From: a bacterium | Lineage (GTDB): Bacteria; Zhuqueibacterota; Zhuqueibacteria; Residuimicrobiales; Residuimicrobiaceae | Assembly: GCA_012523655.1 (NCBI GenBank) | Contig: JAAYTV010000111.1 | Location: 1 to 31,770 of the forward strand | Direction: 5' to 3' | DNA: 31,770 nucleotides | Part shown: positions 1 to 9,495 of the stretch, in pieces | How the letters are laid out: the number at the start of each line of letters is the position of its first letter | Position numbering within the stretch: the first letter of the stretch is position 1 | Translations under genes and position numbers: made by a program | The notes under the pieces: model-generated | The model's input: only the letters and a program-made list of their open reading frames with translations | Databases searched by the model: none | Told to the model about the DNA's origin: nothing

Positions 1-914
1 CCCGCTTTCACAGCGGCTATTCCTGTTTCGCCGGGGTGGGTGAACGGACCCGGGAGGGCAATGACCTCTGGCTGGAAATGCAGGAAGCCGGCGTGATCAA
101 TATGCAGGACTTGTCGCAGAGCAAGGTGTCCATGGTGTTCGGGCAGATGAACGAACCGCCGGGCGCCCGCCAGCGCGTCGGCCTGTCGGCGTTGACCCTG
201 GCCGAGTATTTCCGCGATGTGGAGCACAAGGACGTGCTGCTGTTCATCGACAACATCTTCCGTTTCACCCAGGCCGGCTCCGAGGTGTCCGCTCTGCTCG
301 GACGCATGCCGTCGGCCGTGGGCTATCAGCCCACGTTGGCCACCGAGATGGGTCAATTGCAGGAACGCATCACCTCCACCAAGACCGGTTCGATCACCTC
401 GGTTCAGGCCATCTATGTGCCGGCCGATGACCTGACCGATCCGGCGCCGGCCACCACCTTCAGCCATCTCGATGCGACCACGGTGCTGAGCCGCCAGCTG
501 GCGGAGATGAGCATCTACCCAGCGGTGGATCCGCTGGATTCCACCTCGCGCATCCTCGATCCGCGCGTAGTCGGCGAGGAACATTATCGCGTGGCGCGCA
601 CCGTGCAGAAGATTCTGCAGAAATACAAAGATCTGCAGGACATCATCGCCATTCTCGGCATGGAAGAGCTTTCTGAGGAAGACAAACTGACCGTGAACCG
701 TGCCCGCCGTATCCAGCGGTTTCTGTCGCAGCCGTTCTTTGTTGCGGAAAAGTTTTCCAGCTTTAAAGGCCGCTATGTGAAATTGGAGGACACCATACGC
801 GGCTTTAGCGAGATCATTGAGGGCAAGCACGATGACCTGCCCGAACAGGCGTTCTGGATGGTGGGCGATATCGACGAAGCAGTGGTAAAAGCCAAGCAGA
901 TGCGCGAAGCCTAA
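1..914 (+). CDS. atpD: F1Fo ATP synthase subunit beta (C-terminal part, 5' truncated by window)
   Basis: This is the catalytic beta subunit of F1 ATPase, cut at its 5' end by the window edge; reading begins in frame at base 3. The Walker A loop is missing because it lies upstream. Visible family landmarks are GYSCFAGVGERTREGNDL, the Walker B stretch LLFIDNIFRFTQAGSEVSALLGRMPS (bases about 238-315), the nucleotide-site segment GYQPTLATEMGQLQERI, PADDLTDPAPATTFSHLDA, and the C-terminal helical DELSEED region, here MEELSEED (about base 660), which contacts gamma. It ends with TAA at 912-914. atpC follows after 69 nt, so this is the end of an atp operon, or an atpDC pair of the kind known in Bacteroidota and Chlorobi; the upstream part is not visible. 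The identification is firm. Confidence 0.98.
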   Translation, partial: RFHSGYSCFAGVGERTREGNDLWLEMQEAGVINMQDLSQSKVSMVFGQMNEPPGARQRVGLSALTLAEYFRDVEHKDVLLFIDNIFRFTQAGSEVSALLGRMPSAVGYQPTLATEMGQLQERITSTKTGSITSVQAIYVPADDLTDPAPATTFSHLDATTVLSRQLAEMSIYPAVDPLDSTSRILDPRVVGEEHYRVARTVQKILQKYKDLQDIIAILGMEELSEEDKLTVNRARRIQRFLSQPFFVAEKFSSFKGRYVKLEDTIRGFSEIIEGKHDDLPEQAFWMVGDIDEAVVKAKQMREA

Positions 915-983
915 CTCCGGTGACGGGCCGGCCAGCAAAGCGGCCTGGACCGCCATTGCGATCCTAACCCAATTATAGATATT

Positions 984-1400
984 ATGGAAAAATTATTCAA
1001 GCTTGAAATTATCACGCCCCAGCGAGTGGTTTTCTCCAGCCTGGTGCGCCAGGTTCAGGCGCCGGGCATCGGCGGCCGTTTCGGCATCCTCTACAACCAC
1101 ACTCCGTTCCTGACCACGCTGCAGATCGGCGCTATCGAGGTGGATACCGAGGAGGGCAAAAAATGGTTCGCCACCAGTGGCGGGTTCGCCGAGGTGATGG
1201 AGAACAAGATGTCGATTTTGGTGGAAACCGCTGAGGAGGCCGGCGAGATCGACGTGCAAAGGGCCCAGGCTGCCCGCGAACGCGCCTGGAAACGGCTGCA
1301 CGAAGAGAAAACCGCGGATATCGACCTTGCCAGAGCCCAGGCGGCTCTGGCACGCGCCATCAATCGATTGGCTGTGGCCGAACAACGGGCCCGAAGCTAG
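984..1400 (+). CDS. atpC: F1Fo ATP synthase subunit epsilon
   Basis: The product is 138 residues, the usual length for bacterial epsilon. The N-terminal beta-sandwich is recognisable from LEIITPQRVVFSSLVRQVQAPG followed by GRFGILYNHTPFLTTLQIG and the strand WFATSGGFAEVMENKMSIL. The C-terminal helical hairpin (about residues 88-138) is Ala/Arg/Glu-rich, as expected for the inhibitory two-helix domain. The protein forms the F1 central stalk with gamma and couples or inhibits ATP hydrolysis. It follows atpD by 69 nt and is probably co-transcribed with it. No clear Shine-Dalgarno sequence precedes the ATG (the upstream bases are AT-rich), so translation may depend on an unstructured leader. Downstream is a promoter at 1432-1460. 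Confidence 0.96.
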   Translation: MEKLFKLEIITPQRVVFSSLVRQVQAPGIGGRFGILYNHTPFLTTLQIGAIEVDTEEGKKWFATSGGFAEVMENKMSILVETAEEAGEIDVQRAQAARERAWKRLHEEKTADIDLARAQAALARAINRLAVAEQRARS

Positions 1401-1431
1401 AAAGGAACCCTGCCGGCGCGTAATTATTCGC

Positions 1432-1460
1432 TTGACAGAGAATAAAAATATCTTTAATAT
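1432..1460 (+). promoter_or_regulatory. Candidate sigma-70 promoter for the TPR/ExbBD cluster
   Basis: A perfect -35 hexamer TTGACA at 1432-1437 is separated by exactly 17 nt from TAATAT at 1455-1460 (4 of 6 matches to TATAAT), in a locally AT-rich stretch after atpC. Transcription would begin near 1467, giving a leader of about 65 nt before the ATG at 1533. The call rests on sequence only. Confidence 0.6.
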
Positions 1461-1477
1461 TATTTCAAATAGGAATT

Positions 1478-1506
1478 CGGCGCTAAACACCCTTACGCGC
1501 CGTTTT
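1478..1506 (+). terminator. GC stem-loop with short U run: leader hairpin or atpDC terminator
   Basis: CGGCGC (1478-1483) can pair with GCGCCG (1497-1502) around a 13-nt loop, and four T follow. It lies downstream of the candidate -10 box. It could stop read-through from atpDC, or act as a stem in the leader of the next gene. The U run is short, so termination would be partial. Confidence 0.4.
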
Positions 1507-1532
1507 CGCTTTGTGTGTGGAAAGGGCAGCGC

Positions 1533-4436
1533 ATGAATCGATTCCGCTTTCATCCCGCGTTCTGCATCTGGCGTCGGGTTCCGATACTGCTTAGCCCTGG
1601 GGGGGTGGTTCTATTCCTTCTCCTGTTGATCGCCGTGCGCTCTAGCGCCTGGGCGCAAACGAGCCCTTCTCCTGAGATCCCCTTTGAAGAACGACTGCGC
1701 TACTATCTTGACGACAAAACCCGGGATGCGGTGCGCGACCTGTTGGCCCAGGAGCGTCAGGTGCTGCAACTGGTGCAAAACCTCCATGCGGAGATTAAGG
1801 CCCGCGGACCGGAAGGGCTGAATGCGGATCAGGCCGGCTTTCGTCAGATTTATGCTCACAGTGATACGCTGATACGTTCCTATCAGCAGGAGCTGGCGCG
1901 GCTGGTGGATGTCTATGACGATCTGCAAAAGCTGCAGCGAGTGGCGGACTACCGCGGCGATGAACGTCTGCTGAATCAGGTGGCTGACAGCAAACAGGAG
2001 CTGCTGGCCTCGGTGGATGATCCCGGCCTCTATAAGAAAGGAATCTATAGCAGCCGGCGCGTCGGCCGCATGCTGGATGAATACACCAGCGAATTGGATT
2101 CTCTGCTCAACATCTATGATGCGTTGGAACGGGCCCGGGGCCGCGCGCAACAGCAGAACAATGCGGACGCTCTGAACAGCATCAGCGAGCAGCAGAAGCG
2201 GCTGTTTCAGGTGTTCAGCGGCTGGAACAAACTGGGCCCCATGGCCGACACCACGATGCTGCGGCTGCGCAATGAAGCTCAATCCCTGAGTTTGGTCATG
2301 CAGCAGGTGGATTCACTGAAAGAGAGCCGCAACGCCCAGGAGGCTCGTCGGTTGGATGCGGTCAAATCCGCTCTACTCAACCGCGTCGATAAAAACCTCA
2401 TCGACCTGCTGACCCACGCCGGCTATTCTCTCACCACCTATCCCACGGTTTCGGATTATATCGACGCTTGGAAAAAAGAGCGGTTGCTGGACGTCCGAAC
2501 ACGGCTGACTGAATATCAGATCATTCAAAAACGGTTGCTGGAAACCGCCACACTGGATCAGCGCGATCGCATGCTGCAGCGCGAACTCGGCAGCCTGGCG
2601 GTGAATTTCTCCACCGGCGAGTACCGGCTGGCCGAGTTCCAGATCGAGAGCATCAAAGCGCAATTCAGCCCCTATTATTCCTATTTTGTGCCGCTCAATT
2701 ACTATCTGGCGGAATGCAAGTACCACCGCAAGGCCTATGATGCGGCGCGCGATCTCTATTCGGCCCTGGCCGCAGACACCGGCTCGAGCCGCTATCGCGC
2801 CGCCAGCCTGATCCGTCTGATGCAGTACGCCGCCACCTTTAATCTGCAGCAGGATTTTCTCACCCATTATGAACGGCTGCTCGAGGAACCGCAGGCCGAC
2901 GCGCAGCAGCGGGCCTTCGCCCATTATATGGCGGCCAACCGGTTTTTCATCGACAACAATCTGGCCGCCTCCAGCCGCGCCATCGCCGCCATTCCTCGTT
3001 CTTCCGAGTACCATATGCCGGCTCAGATGTTGCTCGCTATTGTGCACTTGAATCAAAATGATTTCGCCAAGGCCATCCCTATTCTGCAATCGTTGACCGA
3101 CGAGACCAGCTTTCCGTGGACTGATCTGCAGACCGCCTATCTCCGCAACACCGCGCTGTTGAAATTGGGCCTGATCTATTATCAGCGCGGCGAATTCCAA
3201 AACGCGCTATCCTATTTCGAACGAGTCTCGCAGGGTTTTGAGAACTATGATCAGGCGTTGATCGGACAGGCTTGGGCCAGCCTGCGCCTGGGCGATTACG
3301 ACCGTTCCCTGGCGCGCTCCTCCCAGCTGCTCAATAATTTTCTCGCCTCTCAATTCACCTACGAGGCGCTGACCTTGGCCGGCCACTGCAAGCGGCTTCT
3401 GCAGCAGCCGCTGAGTGCTTTGAACGCCTATCGCTACATTGTGCGCAGTCAGAATGAGAAGGAGAAGAAACAAGCCTACAACCTGGAGCGCGAGACGGCG
3501 GCTGCCCACGAACGCGAACTGAACCGTTTGGAGAGCGAGGCTCTGGAGAAAAAACAGGTGGCCTTGTACACCGAGATCGAAAAGATCAAGGAACAGCTCA
3601 GCGGCCATCTGGAGGTGGTTAACAGCCGCACGGACAGCGGCAACCTGCTGCTGCAGGATTATTACGATGAACGGCTCGAGCTTTTCAACCAATTGGATGA
3701 TCTGGAAGCGGTGATCGAAATCGCGGAACAGGAGGACCGGCCGGATCTGGCCGAGCAGGCTCGCAAACAGCTGGCGCGGATCGTCCGCGTGCTGGAAACC
3801 TATCGCTCTGACCAAGAGGTGGTGAACACCGCTTTTCTGCTCGATTTTCCTCTGGCCGACAAGGAGGCGAGCCGGGAGTATCAGCGCACCAATCTGACGG
3901 AAGTGGTTCGGGACCTGGAGTTGGAAAAACGTCGTCTGGAGCGCAACGTGGAACTGGTCTCAGAATATCAGCGGCTCAGCCGTAATAAGGGGGATGCCGG
4001 CAGCCGCAATGATCTGGACCTGCTCGAGACCGATCTCAGCCATCTCCGGGATCGTCTCAGCGTGCTGCGCAAAAGCGTGGCTGACGTCCGACCCGAACCT
4101 GTGGCGACCAATGCCGAGCTGTGGAACGACCTGGCCGGTTTCGGCCTGACCGACATCATTTACAAAGAGCGTTCAAGTCGTTTAAACACCATCGATCAGT
4201 ATGCCGAACGATTGAAGGGCATCGAAGCGGTTTTGGCGGAACGTCGGAGCGAGATCGAGTCACGGCTGCAGGGCTATGAAAATGATATCCGTAGACTGCA
4301 GGACAGCCTGTTGTCCCGCAAGATCCAACTGGAGCAACTGGAACGGCAGACCTATTTTGACAAGTTTTATTTCGATAAGAAAGAGCAGGAGCAGGAAGGG
4401 TGGGAAGAGCAACTCAACCGGACGCAGACGCCCTAG
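1533..4436 (+). CDS. Large exported TPR/coiled-coil protein (envelope machine component A)
   Basis: The ATG at 1533 is chosen because AAAGGG lies 6 nt upstream; an in-frame GTG at 1515 would add six residues. The product is about 967 residues. Residues about 1-42 are a signal peptide: a basic start, a long hydrophobic core (VVLFLLLLIAV) and a likely cleavage site after SAWA. The mature protein begins with charged helices (about 50-370). A TPR-like helical solenoid follows (about 375-650; for example YYLAECKYHRKAYDAARDLYSAL and LKLGLIYYQRGEFQNALSYFERV). The C-terminal third is very charged coiled coil, rich in Glu, Arg, Leu and Gln. It should lie in the periplasm or at the outer membrane and act as a scaffold. 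A second TPR giant follows, and ExbB/ExbD/TonB-like genes come after that. I do not recognise a named family; GltD/GltE/GltI-like TPR proteins of gliding clusters are analogues by architecture only. Confidence 0.88.
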   Translation: MNRFRFHPAFCIWRRVPILLSPGGVVLFLLLLIAVRSSAWAQTSPSPEIPFEERLRYYLDDKTRDAVRDLLAQERQVLQLVQNLHAEIKARGPEGLNADQAGFRQIYAHSDTLIRSYQQELARLVDVYDDLQKLQRVADYRGDERLLNQVADSKQELLASVDDPGLYKKGIYSSRRVGRMLDEYTSELDSLLNIYDALERARGRAQQQNNADALNSISEQQKRLFQVFSGWNKLGPMADTTMLRLRNEAQSLSLVMQQVDSLKESRNAQEARRLDAVKSALLNRVDKNLIDLLTHAGYSLTTYPTVSDYIDAWKKERLLDVRTRLTEYQIIQKRLLETATLDQRDRMLQRELGSLAVNFSTGEYRLAEFQIESIKAQFSPYYSYFVPLNYYLAECKYHRKAYDAARDLYSALAADTGSSRYRAASLIRLMQYAATFNLQQDFLTHYERLLEEPQADAQQRAFAHYMAANRFFIDNNLAASSRAIAAIPRSSEYHMPAQMLLAIVHLNQNDFAKAIPILQSLTDETSFPWTDLQTAYLRNTALLKLGLIYYQRGEFQNALSYFERVSQGFENYDQALIGQAWASLRLGDYDRSLARSSQLLNNFLASQFTYEALTLAGHCKRLLQQPLSALNAYRYIVRSQNEKEKKQAYNLERETAAAHERELNRLESEALEKKQVALYTEIEKIKEQLSGHLEVVNSRTDSGNLLLQDYYDERLELFNQLDDLEAVIEIAEQEDRPDLAEQARKQLARIVRVLETYRSDQEVVNTAFLLDFPLADKEASREYQRTNLTEVVRDLELEKRRLERNVELVSEYQRLSRNKGDAGSRNDLDLLETDLSHLRDRLSVLRKSVADVRPEPVATNAELWNDLAGFGLTDIIYKERSSRLNTIDQYAERLKGIEAVLAERRSEIESRLQGYENDIRRLQDSLLSRKIQLEQLERQTYFDKFYFDKKEQEQEGWEEQLNRTQTP

Positions 4437-4529
4437 CTTTTCTCCGCTGATTTGCAGACCCTGCTGTCGGCGATTACTCGTAGAACCGAGGCCATTGTGG
4501 TACCAGGACAATTCATCAGCCATGCAACG

Positions 4530-7500
4530 ATGCGTCGCATTCTGATTCGGGCCTTGCTGCTGGGGTGCGCCCTTTGTGGACCAGGGCGGGCGGCCGACAC
4601 CCGTAGCGCCAGCGATTCAGCCCGCGCGTTTCTTGCGATGCGTGATTCAGTCATTAAATCCTTTTCGCTGGAAGAGCTGGAGCGCTTTCGCAGTCATTAT
4701 GCGCGCGAGATCACCCGGCTGCAGAACGAACGGCTGGAACTGCGCAAGCGCGGCATCCGCGACGGCGAACTGTTTTTGTCGCGCAAACCCGCCGGCAAAT
4801 CAGGCGACAAGGTGATGATGCGTCTGGCCGAGCTGTATTATGAGCAAGCGCAGGATGATTATCAGCTGGAGATGCAAGAGTACGACCGTCTCTACGCTCT
4901 CTACGAACGCGGCCAGCGGACGACGCCGCCCACAGAGCCGCAGAAAAACATCAGCAAGGCGCTGGACCTCTATGTGTCGGTGGTGGAAAAATATCCCCAC
5001 GGCGACCTGGTGGACGATGCGTTTTTCAATATCGGCTTTCTCCTGGAGGAGGCCGGTTTTGCCGACAGCAGCCGGGCGTTCTATGAAAAAGTGGTGAATG
5101 ATTTTCCCCGCAGCAGCCTCATACCGGATGCGCTGATGCGGCTGGGGGAGTATTATTTTAATCCGCCGGTGAACGCGGTGGAGACCGCCATCACCTATTT
5201 CGAACGCATCCTTCCCTTCTACGACAGCCCGCGTTACAACGAAGCCCTGTATCGCCTCGGATGGTGTTACTACCGGATCAACGATTACCCGCGGGCGATC
5301 TCTTATTTCACCCGGCTCGCCGATGACATCGAAAAAGCCCGGCGGTTTGATCCGCAGCAGAAATTCACCAATCCCTCGTTGGTGGATGAATCCGTGGAAT
5401 ACATCGGCCTTTCGTTCCTGGATTACGGCGGCGCCGGCCGGGCGGCTGAATATCTGCAGAAAATCGGCGGCCGGGACTATGGCGTTCAGGTGCTCAAGCG
5501 CATCGGCGATGCCTACTTTAACGAAAAAGAGGACTATCCCAACGCTCTGCAGGCGTACACCCTGCTGCTGACGCTGTATCCCAACGACGCGCTGGCACCG
5601 GTGGTGCAGAACCGCATCGTGCAATGTCATCGCCGCTTGGAGGATCAGGCGCAGGCTTTTCGCAGCCGCGAGGTCCTGTACACCGCCTATCGAGAGGGCA
5701 GCGATTGGTGGAACCGGAATACGGACTCTGCGGTACGCAAACGGGCGCTGCTGCAGGTCGAGAGCGCGTTGCGCGACAATATCACCGTGCTGCTGAACCG
5801 CGGCCAGGAGACCGGCCAGATCGAATTCTTTCAGCAGGCGGTTTTGCAGAGCCGGAAATACTTGGACAGCTTTGCCGCCGACTCGAGCGCCGCGCTGATC
5901 CATTGGAACATGGCGTTGACCATGGACACCAAGCTCAAGCAGACGCAGCAGGCTTTCGATGAATATCTGCGGATCAGCAATCTGTATTGGAATTCGCCCT
6001 ATCAGCGTTTCGCCGCCACCAATGCCGTGGCCCTGGCGCGCGACGCAGCGCTGGCGGAGATCGCCGACGCCGAACGGGCGGCGCAGCAGACCGTCTCCCT
6101 GGCGGATCTGCAAAAGGAGACTCAAAATCCCCAGGGAGTCAAGTTCCGCGAAAGGATGAAGCTCGAGCCTCGACAGCTCACGGCTGAGGAGCAACGGCTG
6201 GCTCAGGCCTATGACAATTATATCAAGCTGTTTCCGCACGATTCCGAGACGCCGGTCTTTCTCGCCAACGCCGGTGCACTCTATTATCATCGCCTTCAGT
6301 ATAAAGAGGCTTTAAAGTATTTCAACCCTCTGCTGCGTCACTTTCCGGGCAGCGAAGAGTTCGCCCAGGCCCGCAGCGCCATTATGGAGAGTTATTTCGG
6401 CAAAGCGGACTTCCGCAGCGCGGAGATCATCGCCCGCCGCATCGCCAACAGCGATGCGTCTGAGGAGACTAAAACCCGGGCCCGCCGCCGTCTGGCGGAA
6501 TCCATCTATCTGGCGGCGGAAATGCTGGCGGAGGATAACAAGCATCTAGAGGCGGGCAACGAGTACCGCCGGGTGGTCACCGAGGCGCCGAACAGCGCGT
6601 TCGCCGACCTCGCGCTGTTCAATGCAGCGCTGGAATACGACAAGGCCAATGAGTATAACCGGGCGATCGAAACCTATGGAACGTTGCTGACGACGCAGCC
6701 CAAATCGGCCTATGTGCTTGATGCGCAGAACAACCTGGCCTTCGACTATGTGGAGGTGCGCGATTATCGCAACGCCGCCCTGACTTACGAACGCCTGGCC
6801 TCGATACAGACGGACCCACTCAAAGCACGCGACGCGCTGTACAACGCCGGGCTCTATTTCGCCCGCTCGGAGGATTGGGAGAGCGCGATCAAGATCAACC
6901 GTTCGTTTTTGCAGCGCTTTCCCACCGACGAATACGCCGACGATGCGGCGTTTGACATCGCCGTGTATTATCAGCGGATGAACGAGCAGGAGCAATCCCT
7001 GGACGCGCTGTCCGCTTTTATAAAAAAGTTTCCCGAATCCCCGCGCACGGTGGAGGCCGGTTATCTGCGCGGCCGCCATTTTCATCAGCTGGGCCAGTCG
7101 GGCAAAGCGCTGCAGGAATTTCTTCAGGCCGCCAGCCTCAGCGATGCCCTGCACCGCAAAGGCCTGGATCGTAACGAATATTATGCTGCAGAGTCAGAGT
7201 TCGCCATCGCCGCGATTCAGACTGAGGCGTTTGACGCCATTGCCTTCCGTCTGCCGCCGGCCGATCTGGCAGCGGCGAAAGAGCAGAAAAAGGAGTTGCT
7301 GCTCGAGATTGTCCGCCGTCTGGGCCGTTGCGCCGGTTACGGCACGCCCCGCGTGTATGAGGCCACCCACCTGGTGGGCGTTGCCTATCAACGGTTCGCT
7401 GAAACTTGGGCCGCTCAGGAACTGCCGGAGATGGAGAGCAACCGCCGGATCGTCGCTCAGAAGGAGATAAACGACGCCGCTGTGGTCCTCTCTGAACGCG

Positions 7501-8993
7501 CGGCCGTAGTGTTTCGCAACGCCATCAAGGGATTGTCGCGGTTGAAAGAGAGCTATTATCATGATTTGATCAAAGACATCTCGGACAGCGCTCAGGCGTC
7601 CTCCACCGTAGCTCAGGACAGCATTCTACGTATCGCCGACAAATGGATCGACCGTTCAAAGGAAAGACTGACGGAAGTTTATTACAACATGGGCGAATGG
7701 CGGTATCAGTCCGCCCTGGCGGTTGAGAACGCCCCGGTTCCCAAAGGGCTCAATGACCTGCAGCGTCTGGTTTATCAGAAACAATTGCTGCAGATCGGCG
7801 CCATTCCGCTGCTGCAGCAGGCCTTGGCCAGCCATCAGGCGAACATGCTCTCTGCCGATTCTATGGGCTATGATTCGCCCTGGGTCGCTCTGTCCAGGCA
7901 AAAGCTGCTCGCCGTGCACAGCGCCATTCCCAAAGGTTTCAGTCGGTTGGCCATGGAAGGGTTGGCGACCCTTTCGAATCAGTTTGTCAATTATTCCAAT
8001 CTGATCTACAGCGGCCGCTCCCTGGAGGATCAGCTCGATGCTCTGGCCACTTACGCCAAGGACATGTCCAACATGGTGGATTTTTCCCAGGCCATCATGG
8101 ACAGCGCCCTGGCGGGCTACCGGCAGACTTTGCTCACGCTGCCGCGCTGGGGCGTGGATGAAACCACAGCAGCCGCCTTTCAGGACAGCTTGCTGTCGCG
8201 GGTTTTTCAGTTTGCCGATCGATGCGAGCTGGTTGCAGCAGATGCCAAGGAACGAGCCGCTTTGGCCGGCCGCCGCTTTGCCCAGAGCGAAGATCCCATT
8301 TTTGAAGAAGCGCTGTTCACTTTTGACAGCAACCGGGGGACGCTGCGCCATGTAGAAAAAGAGGCGCTGGAGCGCGGCTATCATCTATCCAAAGAATTCG
8401 CCATCAACAGCCGGGCGGCGAAAGATGTTCTCACTCTGCTGGTGGCCGTGGATCCGGAGAACTATGCTTCGGCGATGAACCTCAAAGTGGAGGAGCAGCT
8501 GACCGTCAGCGATACCACCTGGCGGGCTGCGTCCACCTATTTTGCCGGTTGGGAAGGTGCGGATTTCAACGCCTCCCTTTGGTCCCACGTTGCAGCGGCG
8601 GATCCGCTGGACCGCCGGGCCGTCTGGCTGCTGGAGCCGGTCAGCGATCCCAGCGACTCCCAGGTGGTGCGTTTGATCCCGGTTCCCAAAATGTTCTTAC
8701 GCAAATTTTTTCTCGTGTCCGGCTTGCCGGTCCGCGGCTGGGTGTCGTTTCCGGCCGCTCATGCTGTGGGAGTGTATCTGAACGGCGAGCTCATCCGGCA
8801 GACACGCACCGCGGATGAGGAGAACAAAATGATGGAAGTGGAGCTCACCGATAATCTCGTGAGCGGGCAGAATCTGCTCGCTCTGGAGGTGGTCAAGGGA
8901 GAAGGCCGACCGCCTGTTTTTCAGGTGGAGCTGCGGGTGCGGCAGGTCGCCGGCTGGGAAAGATCGAGCGCGGTTCACGCCAGACAGCGGTGA
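4530..8993 (+). CDS. Giant exported TPR protein with C-terminal beta-sandwich-like domain (component B)
   Basis: About 1487 residues from ATG 4530, which opens a signal peptide (MRRILIRALLLGCALCG). An upstream in-frame GTG at 4497 has a GAGG in front and is an alternative. LLGC could be a lipobox, but the hydrophobic core is short. Most of the chain is a TPR solenoid of the BamD/YbgF type, seen in repeated units such as ALDLYVSVVEKYPHGDLVDDAFFNIG, FYEKVVNDFPRSSLIPDALMRLGEYYF and AYTLLLTLYPNDALAPVVQNRIV. The last 150 or so residues differ: GWVSFPAAHAVGVYLNGELI followed by a strand-rich tail ending FQVELRVRQV resembles the jelly-roll (galactose-binding-like) modules of glycosidases. This suggests a wall or glycan contact at one end of a long helical arm. 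It lies 93 nt after component A and 92 nt before a small secreted protein. No named family was recognised. Confidence 0.86.
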   Translation: MRRILIRALLLGCALCGPGRAADTRSASDSARAFLAMRDSVIKSFSLEELERFRSHYAREITRLQNERLELRKRGIRDGELFLSRKPAGKSGDKVMMRLAELYYEQAQDDYQLEMQEYDRLYALYERGQRTTPPTEPQKNISKALDLYVSVVEKYPHGDLVDDAFFNIGFLLEEAGFADSSRAFYEKVVNDFPRSSLIPDALMRLGEYYFNPPVNAVETAITYFERILPFYDSPRYNEALYRLGWCYYRINDYPRAISYFTRLADDIEKARRFDPQQKFTNPSLVDESVEYIGLSFLDYGGAGRAAEYLQKIGGRDYGVQVLKRIGDAYFNEKEDYPNALQAYTLLLTLYPNDALAPVVQNRIVQCHRRLEDQAQAFRSREVLYTAYREGSDWWNRNTDSAVRKRALLQVESALRDNITVLLNRGQETGQIEFFQQAVLQSRKYLDSFAADSSAALIHWNMALTMDTKLKQTQQAFDEYLRISNLYWNSPYQRFAATNAVALARDAALAEIADAERAAQQTVSLADLQKETQNPQGVKFRERMKLEPRQLTAEEQRLAQAYDNYIKLFPHDSETPVFLANAGALYYHRLQYKEALKYFNPLLRHFPGSEEFAQARSAIMESYFGKADFRSAEIIARRIANSDASEETKTRARRRLAESIYLAAEMLAEDNKHLEAGNEYRRVVTEAPNSAFADLALFNAALEYDKANEYNRAIETYGTLLTTQPKSAYVLDAQNNLAFDYVEVRDYRNAALTYERLASIQTDPLKARDALYNAGLYFARSEDWESAIKINRSFLQRFPTDEYADDAAFDIAVYYQRMNEQEQSLDALSAFIKKFPESPRTVEAGYLRGRHFHQLGQSGKALQEFLQAASLSDALHRKGLDRNEYYAAESEFAIAAIQTEAFDAIAFRLPPADLAAAKEQKKELLLEIVRRLGRCAGYGTPRVYEATHLVGVAYQRFAETWAAQELPEMESNRRIVAQKEINDAAVVLSERAAVVFRNAIKGLSRLKESYYHDLIKDISDSAQASSTVAQDSILRIADKWIDRSKERLTEVYYNMGEWRYQSALAVENAPVPKGLNDLQRLVYQKQLLQIGAIPLLQQALASHQANMLSADSMGYDSPWVALSRQKLLAVHSAIPKGFSRLAMEGLATLSNQFVNYSNLIYSGRSLEDQLDALATYAKDMSNMVDFSQAIMDSALAGYRQTLLTLPRWGVDETTAAAFQDSLLSRVFQFADRCELVAADAKERAALAGRRFAQSEDPIFEEALFTFDSNRGTLRHVEKEALERGYHLSKEFAINSRAAKDVLTLLVAVDPENYASAMNLKVEEQLTVSDTTWRAASTYFAGWEGADFNASLWSHVAAADPLDRRAVWLLEPVSDPSDSQVVRLIPVPKMFLRKFFLVSGLPVRGWVSFPAAHAVGVYLNGELIRQTRTADEENKMMEVELTDNLVSGQNLLALEVVKGEGRPPVFQVELRVRQVAGWERSSAVHARQR

Positions 8994-9085
8994 ACCATGC
9001 GGCTTGGCGGGGCCGGCGCCGGGTGTGAATAAAGCCCGCGGGGCAACCGAGAGGCGCAACGCAACGAATGAAGGATTGAGGCAGG

Positions 9086-9430
9086 ATGCGATACTGGTTG
9101 ATATTGTTCTTAGTGACTCTGGCGGCCATGGCCGGCGGCCAGGAACCGACCCCTGCAGCCGCTGACTCGACCCGGGCATTGCCGGCGCCGTCTGCAGTGG
9201 CGGAGGTGTCCCTGGAAGACATCCATATCGAAGCGGTGATCGAAAAACCGGCGGTCACCCTGATTCCCAAGCGGGTGGCCCCGGAAGTTGGGGAGGCGGC
9301 TCCTCTGACGCGCTCCTTTGATTCAGAGCTTAAGCAGCGGCCGGTTTTTCTCGATGAGGTAATTCGGGAGAAAGAGGAGGGTGCGCGCATGCAAACGGCC
9401 AAAAAAAATCTTGCTAAAGAAAAGAAATAA
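9086..9430 (+). CDS. Small secreted protein of unknown function, next to exbB
   Basis: 114 residues. ATG 9086 follows a GAGGCAGG stretch that can serve as ribosome-binding site. Residues 1-18 (MRYWLILFLVTLAAMAGG) are a signal peptide. The mature part is short and Pro/Ala-rich, then has a probable conserved core, LEDIHIEAVIEKPAVTLIPKR, followed by LTRSFDSELK, and ends in a Lys-rich tail (AKKNLAKEKK). No catalytic motif is visible. Its place between the TPR giants and the motor genes suggests a periplasmic accessory or linker of the same machine. I do not recognise the family. Confidence 0.72.
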   Translation: MRYWLILFLVTLAAMAGGQEPTPAAADSTRALPAPSAVAEVSLEDIHIEAVIEKPAVTLIPKRVAPEVGEAAPLTRSFDSELKQRPVFLDEVIREKEEGARMQTAKKNLAKEKK

Positions 9431-9439
9431 GAATATATT
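9411..9439 (+). promoter_or_regulatory. Candidate internal promoter ahead of exbB
   Basis: TTGCTA (9411-9416, 4 of 6 to TTGACA) lies 17 nt before TATATT (9434-9439, 5 of 6 to TATAAT), overlapping the end of the small secreted gene and an unusually AT-rich spacer. It would give a leader of about 50 nt and let the motor genes be expressed apart from the TPR genes. Confidence 0.45.
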
Positions 9440-9495
9440 CTTTTTATTTTATTCCTTCGGCACGCATTTTTTTATTGCTTTTTCGGGAGGCTTCC

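Noticed and set aside
4800..6290. Long open frame of 496 codons on the - strand opposite the second TPR gene
   Set aside because: It mirrors a GC-rich real gene with signal peptide and TPR pattern; the - strand product is low in family-like features, has no ribosome-binding site and overlaps a firm gene entirely.
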